Assembly: GCA_003194525.1 (NCBI GenBank)
Contig: NBIV01000247.1
Location: 62,001-126,000, forward strand
Reading direction: 5' to 3'
DNA length: 64,000 bases
DNA from: Gracilariopsis chorda
Taxonomy: Eukaryota; Rhodophyta; Florideophyceae; Gracilariales; Gracilariaceae
Below are positions 20,952-33,038 of the stretch, in pieces. A program made the position numbers and the translations under genes. Positions within the stretch are counted from its first letter, which is position 1; each line of letters begins with the position of its first letter. Under the pieces are notes generated by a model that did no database searches, had not been told where the DNA came from, and saw only the letters and a list, made by a program, of their open reading frames with translations.

Positions 20952-21844
20952 AGGATGGGGGTTACACTCCCAATTACTTGGTGGTTTACCAGATACTGGG
21001 GGTGTTTGCCAAGTTTGACAACCAATATCCGGAAAGGGACATCCGGGGAAATGGAAACAATTCCATTAGCCAGCGCCAGCTGGGATTTCTCGTACAACGA
21101 GGCGAGGGGTTGTATAACCCGAAGACCGTGCTGACGGGAACTTACCTGCACCCAGACTTTGGACTCAGGCGGTGTAGAAACCGAGGCAGCGACGCGGAGC
21201 TTGGTGGACTCGCCGGACGCGGGCGGTGGTTCCTGCACAGCAGGGAGCGGAACTTGTTTCCGAGAGGACCTCTTTAGTGGGCGGCAAACAATCGGAACCG
21301 ACGATCCGTCGTCCAGTTCTACACGCCTGAGGCGGGGCCTCATTGCGTCGACAAATCTGTCGCAGTAATCACATCCCAGCATGACTGGTGCTGCCAACGA
21401 ACGGCAAGCGATGAAGTCCAACTTCACCACAGAGGTGCCAAGTCTCACGAAGAGGTCCACTGTGCTCACCGTTTGTAACGGATTGTTGTTCGCATCCGAA
21501 ATGTCGGGGACCGCGTCAGACTGGATACAAGACCCCACAAGCGGGGGTAACAATGATTCCACAACAAAGTTGGGGCCTGCACCTGTATCTAGGACGGTGA
21601 GAAACCTCACCATAAACTGGGGATCAAGGCCAAGGTCAGCATAGAACTTGTAATTGCGCTTGGCCAAGACCAAGACTCTACCGGGAATCCGGGGATTTTT
21701 ACTCCGTATCCACGGGCGACGCAACACAAAGAGGTGCGCAGAGTCCGCCTCAGCGGTGTCTTTCCTCCAGATGACTTTCATAAGGGAGCGAGGCGAGGAC
21801 GCCTCAGGCGTCAACAGCCTCGTTCTTGAGGACGTTTCTCCCAA
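20933..21844 (-). CDS. Element C aspartic protease region
   Basis: Contains the retropepsin motif VLDTGAGPNFV and the later core APVMLGCDYCDRFVD (hydrophobic-L-G-C-D). A proline-rich linker to RT follows. It lies between the gag zinc knuckle and RT. In this family it matures Gag-Pol. Confidence 0.78.
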   Translation of the reverse strand: MGETSSRTRLLTPEASSPRSLMKVIWRKDTAEADSAHLFVLRRPWIRSKNPRIPGRVLVLAKRNYKFYADLGLDPQFMVRFLTVLDTGAGPNFVVESLLPPLVGSCIQSDAVPDISDANNNPLQTVSTVDLFVRLGTSVVKLDFIACRSLAAPVMLGCDYCDRFVDAMRPRLRRVELDDGSSVPIVCRPLKRSSRKQVPLPAVQEPPPASGESTKLRVAASVSTPPESKVWVQVSSRQHGLRVIQPLASLYEKSQLALANGIVSISPDVPFRILVVKLGKHPQYLVNHQVIGSVTPILWECCK

Positions 21845-21861
21845 AGGGGAGACTCCCCCAG

Positions 21862-22311
21862 TTAGTTTTCCGCCTTCGGCGGTGGGTTTGTTTCCTCGAC
21901 AACTAGTGCTTCATTCCGTTGACGGGGGTGGTTTCTATCCGCATAAGCGGGAGTTGCAACAGATGGTTGCACGATCTCCCGAATCGGGGTGTTTGAAGCT
22001 TGCCGCGCTCGCGGGGTATGTGGTAGGGCATGGGAAAAGTCCGTTTCAGCACGGAGGTAGGACAATGTCGGGACGGAACGTTTCTCCTCTGGAGTGAGGG
22101 CCTCATAATTTGCCACCACCTTGGCCATATCCTTCAGTGAACGAATACACTGAGGTGAGGTATGGCCATGGGCACAGCACAGGTGGCAACTGAGAGCCAA
22201 CACCGCGATACGCGGATTATTATTCCGAATGTCGGTGAGACGAACCGCAGGGCGGGTATCAGTCCACCCAGGCCGTTGAAAACGGGAGTGACCGTTTGAA
22301 AACGGGAGTCG
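21862..22311 (-). pseudogene. Element C gag, C-terminal part left of nested D
   Basis: Nucleocapsid part of C Gag with one zinc knuckle (CHLCCAHGHTSPQC) and a proline/arginine-rich tail. Its upstream half lies on the other side of element D, which inserted here (duplication TTGGG at 22312-22316 and 33927-33931). Confidence 0.72.
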
Positions 22312-22316
22312 TTGGG

Positions 22317-23198
22317 TGTAGTGCAATACCCACTAGCGGGACAACACACAAAGACGTTCAAATTCTTCCCCTCGATAGGGTAGCACAGTGAACGGAGCCT
22401 CTCCGGATGAGCACGACGGATTGTGGTTGTAAAGCCGAGGCTCACCCTCACGCCAAGCGGGGAGAGTGGGTAGAATTGCCACTAATGGTATGATAATCCT
22501 CCAATGGAGTACGAGTCCACGGAAGTGGGAGTGGGGTCACGGGGCACCGGCACGAGAGACACACGTCAGCGGTGACGAGCAACCACACAAAGGGGTAGAA
22601 ACCACGAGAGTGGGGTAAGGGAAATACGGGGGATGCCCGACTGGGGGCGACGGGGGGGGCTTGGGCCAACGGAGCCACAGGGGGAAAGAAAGGGGAACCC
22701 TGTACAGGGGTGAGTACACTGCGGTGGTGAAGTTGATAACAAACGCCTAAGGCGGTGGTGCTCCTGTTGACGCAGGGGGGATAAGCCAACCGTGGTAACG
22801 CGGCTTTACCTCCGAAGAGTGTAGAAGACTTGCGAAAGCGGAGAAGGCTTAGAGCCAAGAACCCCGGGTTGGGGAAGTTTACTCAGTGTCAGGGCGGGGT
22901 CGCCGGGCCACTATATAGTGTATTAATCTGCCTACTGTAGCCTAGATAAATAATAAATAATAAACATAAATGAACTAAATGTCCATACTGTGGTGCCAAC
23001 CTCCTCTTGACTATCCGTGTCACACGTTGTCCACTCACGCTTTGGGCGGCACACGGCGCATGCACACGTGTGAACTTGGTGCACAGTGCGGATCTACTGA
23101 GGGCTGAGACACCCACTAATGGCGGTAATAATCAGAAACACACGAAAGCTGCAAAAACACCAAGTCCATGGAACCTCCCTCAAGAGTGTTGTACTTCA
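22317..23198 (-). repeat. Element D 3' LTR
   Basis: 882-bp LTR beginning TGTAGTGCAATAC on the plus strand and ending TTGTACTTCA, preceded by TTGGG. The termini are related to those of the C LTR, but the bodies are largely different. Confidence 0.87.
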
Positions 23199-23213
23199 TG
23201 TCCCCCTCCTGAG
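23199..23213 (-). promoter_or_regulatory. Polypurine tract of element D
   Basis: Minus-strand AGGAGGGGACA immediately upstream of the 3' LTR, matching the position and composition of the C-family tract. Confidence 0.6.
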
Positions 23214-23233
23214 GTGCGAGTACGACATCAAAG

Positions 23234-25113
23234 ATGGCAACGGAAGCACCGGGCTGCGTGCATAAATGTAAGTCCGGCTCGCCGGTTCTCCATCCCACTC
23301 AGGGTGACGAGCACATAGCTGCGAACAGCAAATCTGCAAAGCAACTATCACGAGGTTCTTCCAACAACATACACGCTTTCGCGGCCTTCTTCTCCGATTC
23401 CTCGGCTTCCTTCATCTACGATAAAAAAAAAACAACAGCAACAACGACAACAACAACAACGGCAACGCCGGCAACAAAAACAACGGCAACGCCGGCAACA
23501 ACACACTGTTACAGCACTTCTCCGGATTTCATTCCGTGCCTCTACTGCAGAGCAGTCTCTCAACTCAGTCGCAACAAACAGCCGCAAATGCGAGTGTGGC
23601 TCCCGCGGGAGGGTATCCAATGGCAGAGTGGCTGTCGTACGACATGCTGGTCGGGCTGCAGCCTTCGCAACGTGCGATGACTCTCCGGCTGGCGCCGTGG
23701 TTCCACCCGACTGCGGTGTTCAATGATGCGCTTCTGGCGATGTATACCGATGGAAACGGGATGCTCCCGGGTGACGTTCCGGCAATTGTGAAAACTTCGT
23801 GGGATTGGCGCAATCGTGTAGCGATACCCGTGCACACGGTAATCCGACGGGGTTGGGAATCAACAGCTTCCGCGCACGCGGCGTTGGTCCTACTTGGTCA
23901 TCAACGGCTTCGCCGGGCTCCCTTTGAGTATCCCATCCCCGATGGTATGGGCTCCGGCATCAGATTGTATCGCAACCAAGGTGAAATGGGGTACTTCGAC
24001 CACCTTGCGGGTTTAGAAACATACTCGTGGAGAAGCAACCCCGTGGCGCGCCAAGACGCGGTGTACTGGACACGACCGATCATTCGGGCTGAATTCTGCT
24101 ATATGCATCGCTTGGCGAGGGCCAACGTCTTGTCGATGATACGCTTTGAGCGGCGAGCACGGTCCCGACTCGGGTATTTGATTCCGTATCAGAACGTAGA
24201 AGTCGAACGCATCCGCGTGGTCAACCGACGGGGTCGGTACGTTCCAATTCCACCGTGGTGGTCGCATCTCGAAGCGTGCCGAGGATGCTACATCGAGGTG
24301 CCTCCCGTGATCACGTATTACGGCTCATACCTCATCGACGATCCTCAGTCCGGGCTCTGGTCTGTGGTGGTCACCGACTGGGCAGTCCGCACAGCGGTTT
24401 TCATACTTTGGGAGGTTTATGACCAGTACAAACTTTGGTTCATCCCGTTGCGGGTCCGTGCCGCTATCCGAGCGCTGGAATTACGAATCCCACTAGGTGG
24501 TGAGGCAAACGCTGACGAAGGAGCGGGACTCCTCGATTTCATCGACCACGTTGACTGGGCTTCGGTTCCTCTAGAGCAGAGTGGGCGTAATACCAGTAGC
24601 AGGATACAGGAAATGTCCCCAGGGCGTCGAACTACGCTGGCGGGTGACTTCATCTACTTCAACCCTTGAGAGGGGCATGAGATCTTTGCGGATGAAGCGA
24701 ACGAGCTCCGGTTTGCACCGAGATATATCCCCGAGGGGCATCCGACCGGTTTTTTTGACGCCGATGAGTACTACAACGTCTACGACGGTGAGGATCCGAT
24801 GTTCGACAACGAGCCCAACGAAGGTGCCGGTCACGCCGAGGCGGAGGGAGAACCCTATGGTATTAGTGCTCTCGTAGCCGTCCCTGCGGGTCAGCCGTCC
24901 GATCTGTCGGTCGTTCTTCCCACTGGTCTGTCATCTACGCCGGGTGAGGCGAACGTCGCCCAGGCGGGCCAGGCCGCCGTGATCTCTCAGTTCCTCCACC
25001 AAGTGAGGATGGGAGGTAACGAGGCCGGTGGCGATGTCACCGCGATACGGGATGCTCTGATCGCCCGAATCCAGGGAAATAACCACGAAGATGGGGGCGG
25101 TTGCAACCCGTAA
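23234..25113 (+). pseudogene. Antisense gene of element D, unknown function
   Basis: Opposite-strand coding region between chromodomain and 3' LTR. The best-preserved stretch is about 377 codons (23536-24669). Blocks: MLVGLQPSQRAMTLRLAPWF, KTSWDWRNRVAIP, TRPIIRAEFCYM, RSRLGYLIPYQNVEVERI, GRYVPIPPWW, CYIEVPPVITY, DPQSGLWSVVVTDWA, LRIPLGGEAN, VPLEQSGR and TTLAGDFIYF. The tail is acidic and alanine/glycine-rich. The same blocks are found in order in element C (14105-15950). There are no zinc fingers, membrane segments or known catalytic motifs, and I do not recognise the family. Promoter position would be in or near the 3' LTR, read in antisense. It is broken in this copy. Confidence 0.65.
23421..23507 (+). 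repeat. CAA/CAACGG microsatellite
   Basis: A poly-A run followed by (CAA)n and (GGCAACGCC) repeats near the start of the antisense gene of element D, encoding a threonine/alanine-rich stretch if translated. Confidence 0.8.
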
Positions 25114-25319
25114 GGGGGGGTGTTCCCTCACCATGGGGGCGCAGCCTTTTGACGTAGTGTAGTCCTCCGAATAGTCGTTGTTCCATCGATCTTATCGAAA
25201 AAAATCCAAGTTGACTTGTGTTCCTTCTTCTTTCTTTTCTTTCTTTCCTTCCACCGCAGTGGCTTGCTTATCCCACTTGGGCGTTTATCAGCGATGCAAA
25301 GATTCCGGTTCGCGTTCTG

Positions 25320-25500
25320 CGATGATATGACACCACTTTCAAACGTGGGAGGTGCTCTATCGGCTCATCCGAATCATATTCGGGCCCGAAACCGTACCAG
25401 CATACGCGGTACTGGATGTAACCATCCGGATGGTAAGAATGTTCCACAATGTGGCCAAAAACAAACTCCTGTTTGTAGACTTACCGGCCTCGCTGTGTTC
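25320..25500 (-). pseudogene. Element D chromodomain
   Basis: On the minus strand a chromodomain equivalent to those of C and C' is visible (EFVFGHIVEH, YRVCWYGFGPEYD, PIEHLPRLKVVSYH). It ends the pol region. Confidence 0.6.
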
Positions 25501-25761
25501 GCATTATCACGTCCTGCACGGCAAGCTCTACCACCACTGGTGGGTGTTGGACAGTCTTGCCCGGAAGGGGCATGGCTTGGTACTGCGTGTCCATGCCCTG
25601 AGAGGGGTCATTAACCGGTTCCCGTGTAGGTTCATCTGCTTTGCGGGCCTGGAGGTCCTCGGCACGGCCGGTTGCGTCGACCACTTGACGGTGCGAATCG
25701 GGACCCTTGCTGTGGGTTAAAGTATCCCGTTTCGCGGTTTCTTCACTACTTGAGGGGGCGT

Positions 25762-27024
25762 CTATTGACGACACCTTTTGAGGGGCTTCAACGCATTGGG
25801 AAGATGAGCATCTGGGTCTCGAACCACAGGTTTGTGTGTAGATATCCGTCTTGACGGGGGCGCTCCAGACCACGAAGTCGGTTGCACCACGGTGCGTCGT
25901 ACAGTACGCGTCGGCTCGCCTCGGGCGGTGATTGGTGCCTTTGCCGTCCGTACGGTGTCGGGGTCACGTGCCGTTTGCAACGGATGGTCGAGGGATTTCC
26001 GCGCCGTGTTGCGTTCCGCCTCCTCACGTGAGGGCGGTTCCAACGGCGCTGCCGGTGTGTTGTCTCGCTTCGGCGACGAATTAATTCTGTCCTTGTCGTG
26101 CTTTCCTTCCGGAGTGACCGGTGCGACTTCGGCGACACTGTCGGAATCAACCGAGACCCTCGGAGTGAGTTCGCCACTGCGCAATTGTCCTAAACCAGAA
26201 TCCAGCTTGCTGGTCGTTTTTGCTACGTCCTGTTCGGTGTGCTTGCCTGGCCTGGCCGGTGTGTTATGCCGTGCAGTGGGAGTTACCACGTCCATTGTAG
26301 TCGGCTCAGAGGATCCCGCGAGGGCCGGATCTGCATTATCCAGCGTAGCTGTTGTTGATGAACCGTGACCCACGGACTGGGGATCAACGCTCGACGGCAC
26401 AGCCGGTTCAGTATCGCGAAGGCGATTAGTTTCCTGCGACGATTTCACTTTGACGAGAGACTTCCCACTGCGTGGTGCATTTTGACGACTAGAATCTCGG
26501 TGGGGAGTGCGATCTGGCGCAGATGCGGTAGAACTTCCTCGGGAGGGTACAACGGTAGCTGTAGCGCGCAAATGCGAAGATGGCACGTCAGTAGACGGAA
26601 CTCTCGGTCCACTATTATCCTTTTCGATGTGTCCGGAGGTCCGTTCACCATGGTTGTCATGACGCGACGAAGCGGGTTTAGGCTCTCGACGAGAGTTAGA
26701 GTCCTCCTCCCCCTCCTTAGACGGAGCGGCATGAGGAGTGGTAGAAGCGTCCAAACTGCGGGGATAGACACCGCGCGGTGGCGTTAGAGAAGAAAGGCCA
26801 TTCGGGCCTGCGTCTGATAAGGACGGTATATCTGAGAGTCCCCTTGAAGGGTGTGGCAACACGGAAGGCCTGTTAACCACAGATTTGGGTTGTTCCACTA
26901 GTGTTTGTAGGTTCTCATTTTGGTAAGCAACCTCTACGGAGGGTGAAGGTGCCATAAAAACGCGATCGCGGGACATCCGCTCATGATCGTCGTTCATTTC
27001 CACCGCTAAGGTGTCGTTACCCAC
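25762..27024 (-). CDS. Element D pol linker, low complexity
   Basis: About 420 codons of proline/serine/threonine/arginine-rich sequence after the integrase C-terminal patch (NDTLAVEMNDDHERMSRDRV). It corresponds to the linker of element C but is longer. No folded domain is seen. Confidence 0.55.
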   Translation of the reverse strand: MGNDTLAVEMNDDHERMSRDRVFMAPSPSVEVAYQNENLQTLVEQPKSVVNRPSVLPHPSRGLSDIPSLSDAGPNGLSSLTPPRGVYPRSLDASTTPHAAPSKEGEEDSNSRREPKPASSRHDNHGERTSGHIEKDNSGPRVPSTDVPSSHLRATATVVPSRGSSTASAPDRTPHRDSSRQNAPRSGKSLVKVKSSQETNRLRDTEPAVPSSVDPQSVGHGSSTTATLDNADPALAGSSEPTTMDVVTPTARHNTPARPGKHTEQDVAKTTSKLDSGLGQLRSGELTPRVSVDSDSVAEVAPVTPEGKHDKDRINSSPKRDNTPAAPLEPPSREEAERNTARKSLDHPLQTARDPDTVRTAKAPITARGEPTRTVRRTVVQPTSWSGAPPSRRISTHKPVVRDPDAHLPNALKPLKRCRQ

Positions 27025-27294
27025 TGATATGACCTTTTAGGGACCGTCAGCGACGGGTGAGAGCTTATGCCGTTTCTCCTTATCAGGGTTCCAGTGCTCC
27101 TTATGGACGAAGACGTAGTAACCCTCCGTAATTGGCGGTGCTGTACCTCATACACGATAGTCAAAATCACGCTTGTAAGCGGCCTGTGCTCGTGCCATGG
27201 AGCTCCGGGCGACCAGAATTAGCTTCGTAAGCCACACTTTCCATCGTTGGCGATAATCCTTCACGGAAGGGACTTTTGCCAGCGTACGCTGGGC

Positions 27295-27960
27295 TTACAA
27301 CGCTACGGCGGGCGGATGATGCGAAAGTACCAATTCAAATGGAGTCAAACCCGTTGTAAGGTGTACCTTTGTGTTATACGCAAACTTCAAGGCGTCAGTG
27401 TACAGGTCCCTTGTTTTGGGGTGATCAGCAACGTGAGAACGGAGAGAGGCTAACAGCATTCGGTTAAACCGCTTGACTTGCCCATTACGCTGGGGGTGGT
27501 AGGTCGTTGTGAACAGATTTTTGATATCCAGAATCTGACACTCGTCCTCAAAGAATCGCGATGCGAATTGCTTTCTGTTATCGGATAGAATGTTAACCGG
27601 TGGTCCGTAGACAAATAACCAATGGGTGACGAAGGCTTGCGCCACCACTAAAGCGGTTATCTTCCGTAAAGGTACGGTGCGAACCAACTTGAAGAAACGA
27701 TCCGTGATAACGTGTAAAAACTTATGTCCACGCTTTGTGGTGAGCAGTGGTCCCAAGAGCTCAATTGCGACAAACTCGAGAGGGTCCCGTGCTGGGAATA
27801 AACTTCGTTGAGTGCGTCCGGAGTTTGACCCGGTTTTTGGCACACTCCGTGCATGACCGCACAGTTTCGTAGCAGTCCACAGCCATGGCTGGCCAAGAGT
27901 AACTCCGTCCCAATGTGAGGTAAAGTTTCCGTCCACCGGCGTGTCCACCAAGTTTCGCAT
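27295..27960 (-). CDS. Element D integrase core
   Basis: DDE integrase core: ELLGPLLTTKRGHKFLHVIT, FVYGPPVNILSDNRKQFAS (second catalytic Asp) and TTTYHPQRNGQVKRFNRMLL (the N-G-x-x-E position reads K here, with E expected). It is followed by the helix region DLYTDALKFAYNT. Confidence 0.78.
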   Translation of the reverse strand: MRNLVDTPVDGNFTSHWDGVTLGQPWLWTATKLCGHARSVPKTGSNSGRTQRSLFPARDPLEFVAIELLGPLLTTKRGHKFLHVITDRFFKLVRTVPLRKITALVVAQAFVTHWLFVYGPPVNILSDNRKQFASRFFEDECQILDIKNLFTTTYHPQRNGQVKRFNRMLLASLRSHVADHPKTRDLYTDALKFAYNTKVHLTTGLTPFELVLSHHPPAVAL

Positions 27961-29620
27961 AGTGCGACAAGTGCAACACTCTAGATTTTAGAGTATGCGG
28001 TATCACTACCTGTGGGGTTGTTCGAACCGTCCTGAGGAGGTATCCAACATCATTCACCTCGAAAGGGAGTTGTGCACCGCCATTAAGTCGGGCGCGAATC
28101 TGAGTACAGAAAGGATCACCTTGTTGTTCTCTGACCATCTCCTCCGGGGGGATTGGCATGAAATTACCGGGTGGGGGTTTCTGAGCATCGACCAAGACGA
28201 ATAGTGCGCCCAGTTCATCATCCGATTCCGGTTCGTCATCCGAGTTATCGGGTTCACGGTCCGGGTTCTCCGGGTCTCCACCGTCGACGACGAAGCAAGG
28301 AATGTCCTCGTCCCAAGCGAGTAGAGTTTCACTATCTGTGGGTAAACGCGACAGCGCGTCCGCCTGAGCGTTCTTTTTGCCCTTCTTGTAGATCACCTCG
28401 AAGTCGAATTCCGCCAGGCGGAGCCTCCAACGCATTAAGCGACCTGACGGTTCAGAGACTGCCATGAGCCATCGTAATGACGAGTGATTCGTGTAAACGG
28501 TGAAGTGCACACCCATAAGATAGGGGTGGAGAGTGGAGAGTGCCCACACAACTGCAAGACACTCTTTCTCCGAGACGGAGTAATTCCGCTCGTGAACATT
28601 CAGTGAGCGTGACCAGTACCCAATAGGGGTTCGTTCTCCTTCTGGAGTTGTCTGAAAGAGAGCGCATTCTACTTGGTAGTCACTAGCATCCGTTTATACG
28701 GTAAACGGTAGTCCGGGTTTCGGTAACGATAAGATGGGTGCTGATGTTACAGCCTCCTTGAGGGAGATAGACGCCTCCGTCTCGACGGACGTAAAGGGTT
28801 CCAATTTTGGTGGTAGGCCTTTCCGCAAGAGCGCGTTCAAGGGTGCTGAGATGTCCGCAAAATTCAGGATAAACCGTGGATAGACGTTCACTAATCCTAG
28901 AAAGACGCGTAGGTCCGTTTGAGTGGCGGGTTCCTTTGCTTGACGGAGCGACTTAACTCGAGCTTCCTCGATCATCACACGCCCAGGGCGGATTATGTCG
29001 CCCAGATACTTCAATGCATCTGTAAAGAACTCCCATTTCCTCAACTTGAGAGTAACTCCAGCTTCACGTAGCGTGGTCATGATATCTCTCACGTGTGTGA
29101 GGTGGTCATCCAGATTCTCTGAGAATACTATGATATCGTCCAGATAGACGAGGCATGTACGCCATTTGAAGCGAGCCAGTATTATGTCGATAGCACGCTG
29201 GAAAGTAGCGGGAGCATTGGTCAAATGAAAAGACATCCATTTCAAACGGTAGAGTCTGGAGTGACAGACAAAAGCAGTCTTGTCGCGGTCCTGTTCCCTG
29301 ACGGGCACCTGCCAGTATCCCCAATTGGCGTCTAGAGCCGTGAAAACGGTAGCATTTCCGAGTGAATCGATGTACTCATCCATTCGTGGGATCGGATACA
29401 CATCCTTGATGGTTACGGCTTTCAGTCGACGGTATTCGATGCAAAAGCGCCAGGATCCATCCGGTTTCGGAGCCAGTACCACTGGGGATGACCACGGCGA
29501 CTGAGCAGGTTCTATTACTACAGCTCGTTGCATCTTTTCCACTTGGAATTTTTCCTCTTCTCGAGCTTTAGGGCCTGCCCTATAGGGGTGCTGAGCGATC
29601 GGCCTGGTATCAGGTAGCAA
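27761..29620 (-). pseudogene. Element D reverse transcriptase and RNase H
   Basis: RT blocks SSPVVLAPKPDGSWRFCIEY, DANWGYWQVPVREQDRDKTA, PATFQRAIDIILARF and the catalytic YLDDIIVFSENLDDHLTH. RNase H blocks are VYTNHSSLRWLM and DALSRLP. The integrase zinc finger HYAKLGGHAGGRKLY with CTECAKNR follows. It is clearly related to element C. The region is broken. Confidence 0.82.
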
Positions 29621-29632
29621 GTCAATCCGGTG

Positions 29633-30640
29633 CTACGTTGCCGTAATGTCCCCTAGGGAGCCATCCCACATCGTGGTGAAATTCCGTAGCATCTCTTGCA
29701 GACGCTCACGGTGCGATTCCGGCACATGACGGAGGTCGAGTTCCTCGAGTTCTTTCACGGGATCAATCGGGTCGTAACTCGTGGGAACGGGCTTACCATC
29801 CGAGCATTTCGGCATTTCGACGGCAATGTCCTCCCCCTTCTTAGAGTGAACAAGACCGAGGACATCGGCGGTGGTCATTCTCGTGGGAACCATCGCGGTG
29901 GGGTGGGGCAGTACCGAACCAATGACTTGGTTTTTCACCAGTGACTGGGGCGTAGAGCCTAGATTCGCCACCAGCACGTTGAACTGTTTGTAGGGCTCAA
30001 TTTGAGCTACTCCATTCTCCACGGCGAGTTGATACCCATCATATAGGGATGAAAGAGGTTGAATTACTCGTAAACCATGTTGACGGGAAGTGACTCGTAC
30101 CCAAACTTGGGATTCCGGTGGGGGTTGGACAGAAGCGGCAACGCGGAGCTTTGTAGAGTCCCGGTAAGCCGGTGGAGGTTCCTGCACCGCAGGTAATGGA
30201 ACGTGCTTCTTCGAGGCGCATTGTAGAGGACGACGTACGATCGGAACGAAGGAGCCGTCTTCCATTTCCACACCTCTTAGACGGGGCCTGCTGGCATCGA
30301 CGAATCTGTCGCAGAAGTGGCATCTCAAGATCAAAGGGGCGGCAAGTTTCCGAAAAACAATAAAGAGTTTCAAAAGAAAGGAGCCAAGGCGCACGACCAG
30401 GTCGATTATCCCAACCGTTCATAACGGGTCATCATTCGCATCCGCGACATCCGGTATCACGCCATGGCAGATCTGAGACTGCAACGAAAGTGACAGGGGT
30501 GACTTAACGATGAAGTTCGGGCCTGCAGCTGTGTCCAAAACAGTGAGAACTCGCACCATTAACTGGATGGAAAGGTCAAGGTCAGCATATACCTTGTAGT
30601 TTCTCTTGGCCGTTACCAAAACTCTGTCCGGGAACCGGTT
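29633..30640 (-). pseudogene. Element D aspartic protease region
   Basis: Contains VLDTAAGPNFIV (retropepsin active-site region, with T-A-A in place of T-G-A) and the same downstream linker as C (PLPAVQEPPPAYR, RQHGLRVIQPLSSLY). It sits between gag and RT. Confidence 0.65.
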
Positions 30641-30990
30641 GTTTCAAAAACGTTTCCACGGTCGACGCAGAACAGCAAAGTGTTCAGATATCGCGTCTGC
30701 GACGGCCTGTTTCCTAGTAAGGATTTTGACCGGGGAGCGAGGCAGTGACGCCTCGGGCGCCTTCAACCTCAACTCTGAGGGCGCCTCTCCCGTACGGGAG
30801 ACTCCCGAAATCAGTTTTCCTGAGCCCGTTCCGCCTGAGGCGGGGTCTCAGAGTCCTGAACCACTAGCAGTGGAGCACTAGCGGGGGTGTCTTGTCGAGC
30901 AAGACGGGGGTTAGTGACCTGCTAAGGAGGGGAAAGCAACGCGTGTCGCGGGTTCGTATTTGGTATATTCCGGGGGAAGTCTGTCTTCGC

Positions 30991-32924
30991 TCATACGTAC
31001 GATGCAATCGGAACGGTCGGCTTCTCCGCTGGAGTAAGGGCTTCATAATTACTGATCACTGGGGTTACTTCTCTCAAAGTGAGGATGCAGTCCGGTGAAA
31101 TGTGACCGTGTTCGTAACATATGTGGCATATGACTCCAGAGCGTGGGGGCGGCTGACCGGAATGAGCATCCGTGTGTCTCACTGCTGGGCGGGTATCCCT
31201 CCATCTGGGACGACTCTGCCGGGGGGCACCATTCACATAGGGAATGCGAGGTCCGTGAACACGGGGTCCGTCAACATACAGCAGGGAATGCTCCTGAGCT
31301 GTGTTATAGGACGCATCCGTCGTGGAGGGCAGTTCCGTGGTCGGAATAGACTGAGCACCGGCCTGAGCGAGGTACACGTTATCGTAGTCCCTTGAAGGGC
31401 GTCCACTCGCTGCTAGTGATAAAGATTGTGGTCTGGCTTCCATCATCAACGCCTTGGCTGAACGAGAATTTGATGCACAGATACGAGCTCGAAGTGCATC
31501 ACCTTCCGCTTGCGCATGTTGAATCAACTCCAGGTAAGTGGTGTTACGACGATCCTCCCGATATCGGGCCGCCAGCGTACGGATTGCGGGTTCCAATCCA
31601 TCGATGTACATGGTGCAGCGCTCTCCAGAGGAGTAAACATTGCCACACCTGTGGAAAGCCTTATTAAGGCGTACCAAGAATTCGGTTTCCGTCTCTCCAG
31701 ATTTCTGGCGGGTATCGCGTAAAGCGAGAATAGCCGCTTGAATAGCGTTGTTCGTAGCGTAGGATCGCAAGAGGTACTGAACCGCTTCCGGTCAGCACGT
31801 TACACCTCCTTCGGAGGCTCGGGAAGAACCTCTTCCAGAGTTGTATTGATCTTCGGCGAGGCCACGTATAAAACACGGTAGAGCAATAAACGCCTGTCCT
31901 TCGTTCATACCAAGTATGTTTGCTTCGGGAACGAGCCTTCCGAGGAAGTCTAACACCAATATGGGATCTTCTCCAGAAAAGGAGTGGTTACGAAGGGAAA
32001 GCTGCATACGCGTTATACAGTCCTTCACCGTACCTGGACCACTGGGTGTACGATCCCATGGGGAGTCCTTAAGCCGATAATATCGGTACGATACCAACCT
32101 CTTGTAGAGGGGATTAGTACATTTGAGTTCCCTCAATCTTGAGTGTTTCCTCCCCCTCCTCCGGGGGCGAATCACACCTTGGGTGGAAGAAGACCGTTTA
32201 GAATGGGACAGGCGTCGGCGACGATCATCGTCCGACGAAGAATCCGACGCCACCAAACCATCAGAATGGTGAGAATCCTTTGAAGACAGGGAGGAATCCG
32301 ACGAGTCGGGATCGTGCTTGGGCTGCTTCTTACGAGTGCGACGGGTAGAATCTTTCTTCTCGCGCTTCGCTTTTTGCGAGACAGCAGCGGCCTCACCCGG
32401 GACGTCGTCATCCATCAAGATAGTTTGCTCCAACGTCCTCAGATGGGCACTGAAACGATCAAATCGAGTTTTCACATTCTCAACATAGTTGGCAGGACCA
32501 CCAAAACATTCCAACACAGTGTTGACATCCGCCCTTAAAAGCCGAATTTCCTCAGCCCAATCCTTCATAGAAGAGGTATCAAACCTGGCGCGCAGGACTT
32601 CAAACTTCTCCACGAGGGTATTGTGTGCTTCATGCACCTCATCAAGCTGCGCTTGGACACTAGGGGGGCGTCGGTATCGGGTTCTCCCCTCTGGGATGCA
32701 GCTACATCGGCAGAAGCTGGGTCGACACCAGAGTTGGGAGCGCCCTTCAACGCCTTAGGCGGAGGTTTCTGGGATCTCGACGAGTCTTGGCCTTTCGACT
32801 TGCCTTTCAAAGTGGCACGTCGAGGGTGGCCAGCGGGGACCTTCGAGATCTCTGCCTGTTCCACGTCACGGACGGAACGCCTCAGCGTAACAGCGAGTTC
32901 GTCGAAAGATGGTCGCCGAGACAT
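30991..32924 (-). pseudogene. Element D gag
   Basis: Starts at 32924 (MSRRPSFDE). Parts are an N-terminal charged region, coiled-coil-like helices, a serine/basic middle (SDSSLSSKDSHHSDG), a capsid-like part (VKDCITRMQLSL, RCTMYIDGLEPAIRTL) and a zinc knuckle (CHICYEHGHISPDC). It is closely parallel to element C's gag. Confidence 0.75.
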
Positions 32925-33015
32925 GCGTAGACCAAAAACTCCCAGGAAGTGGTAAGAAACCAAAAGTTGGGTAGCGAATCTGCACCGAGAGTAGATACAA
33001 AACCAAAGTGTAAAG

Positions 33016-33035
33016 GATTCTAGGTCGGGAGACCA
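33016..33035 (-). promoter_or_regulatory. Primer-binding site of element D
   Basis: Minus-strand leader starts GAG then TGGTCTCCCGACC, three nucleotides inside the 5' LTR. It is identical to the site of element C. Confidence 0.75.
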
Positions 33036-33038
33036 CTC

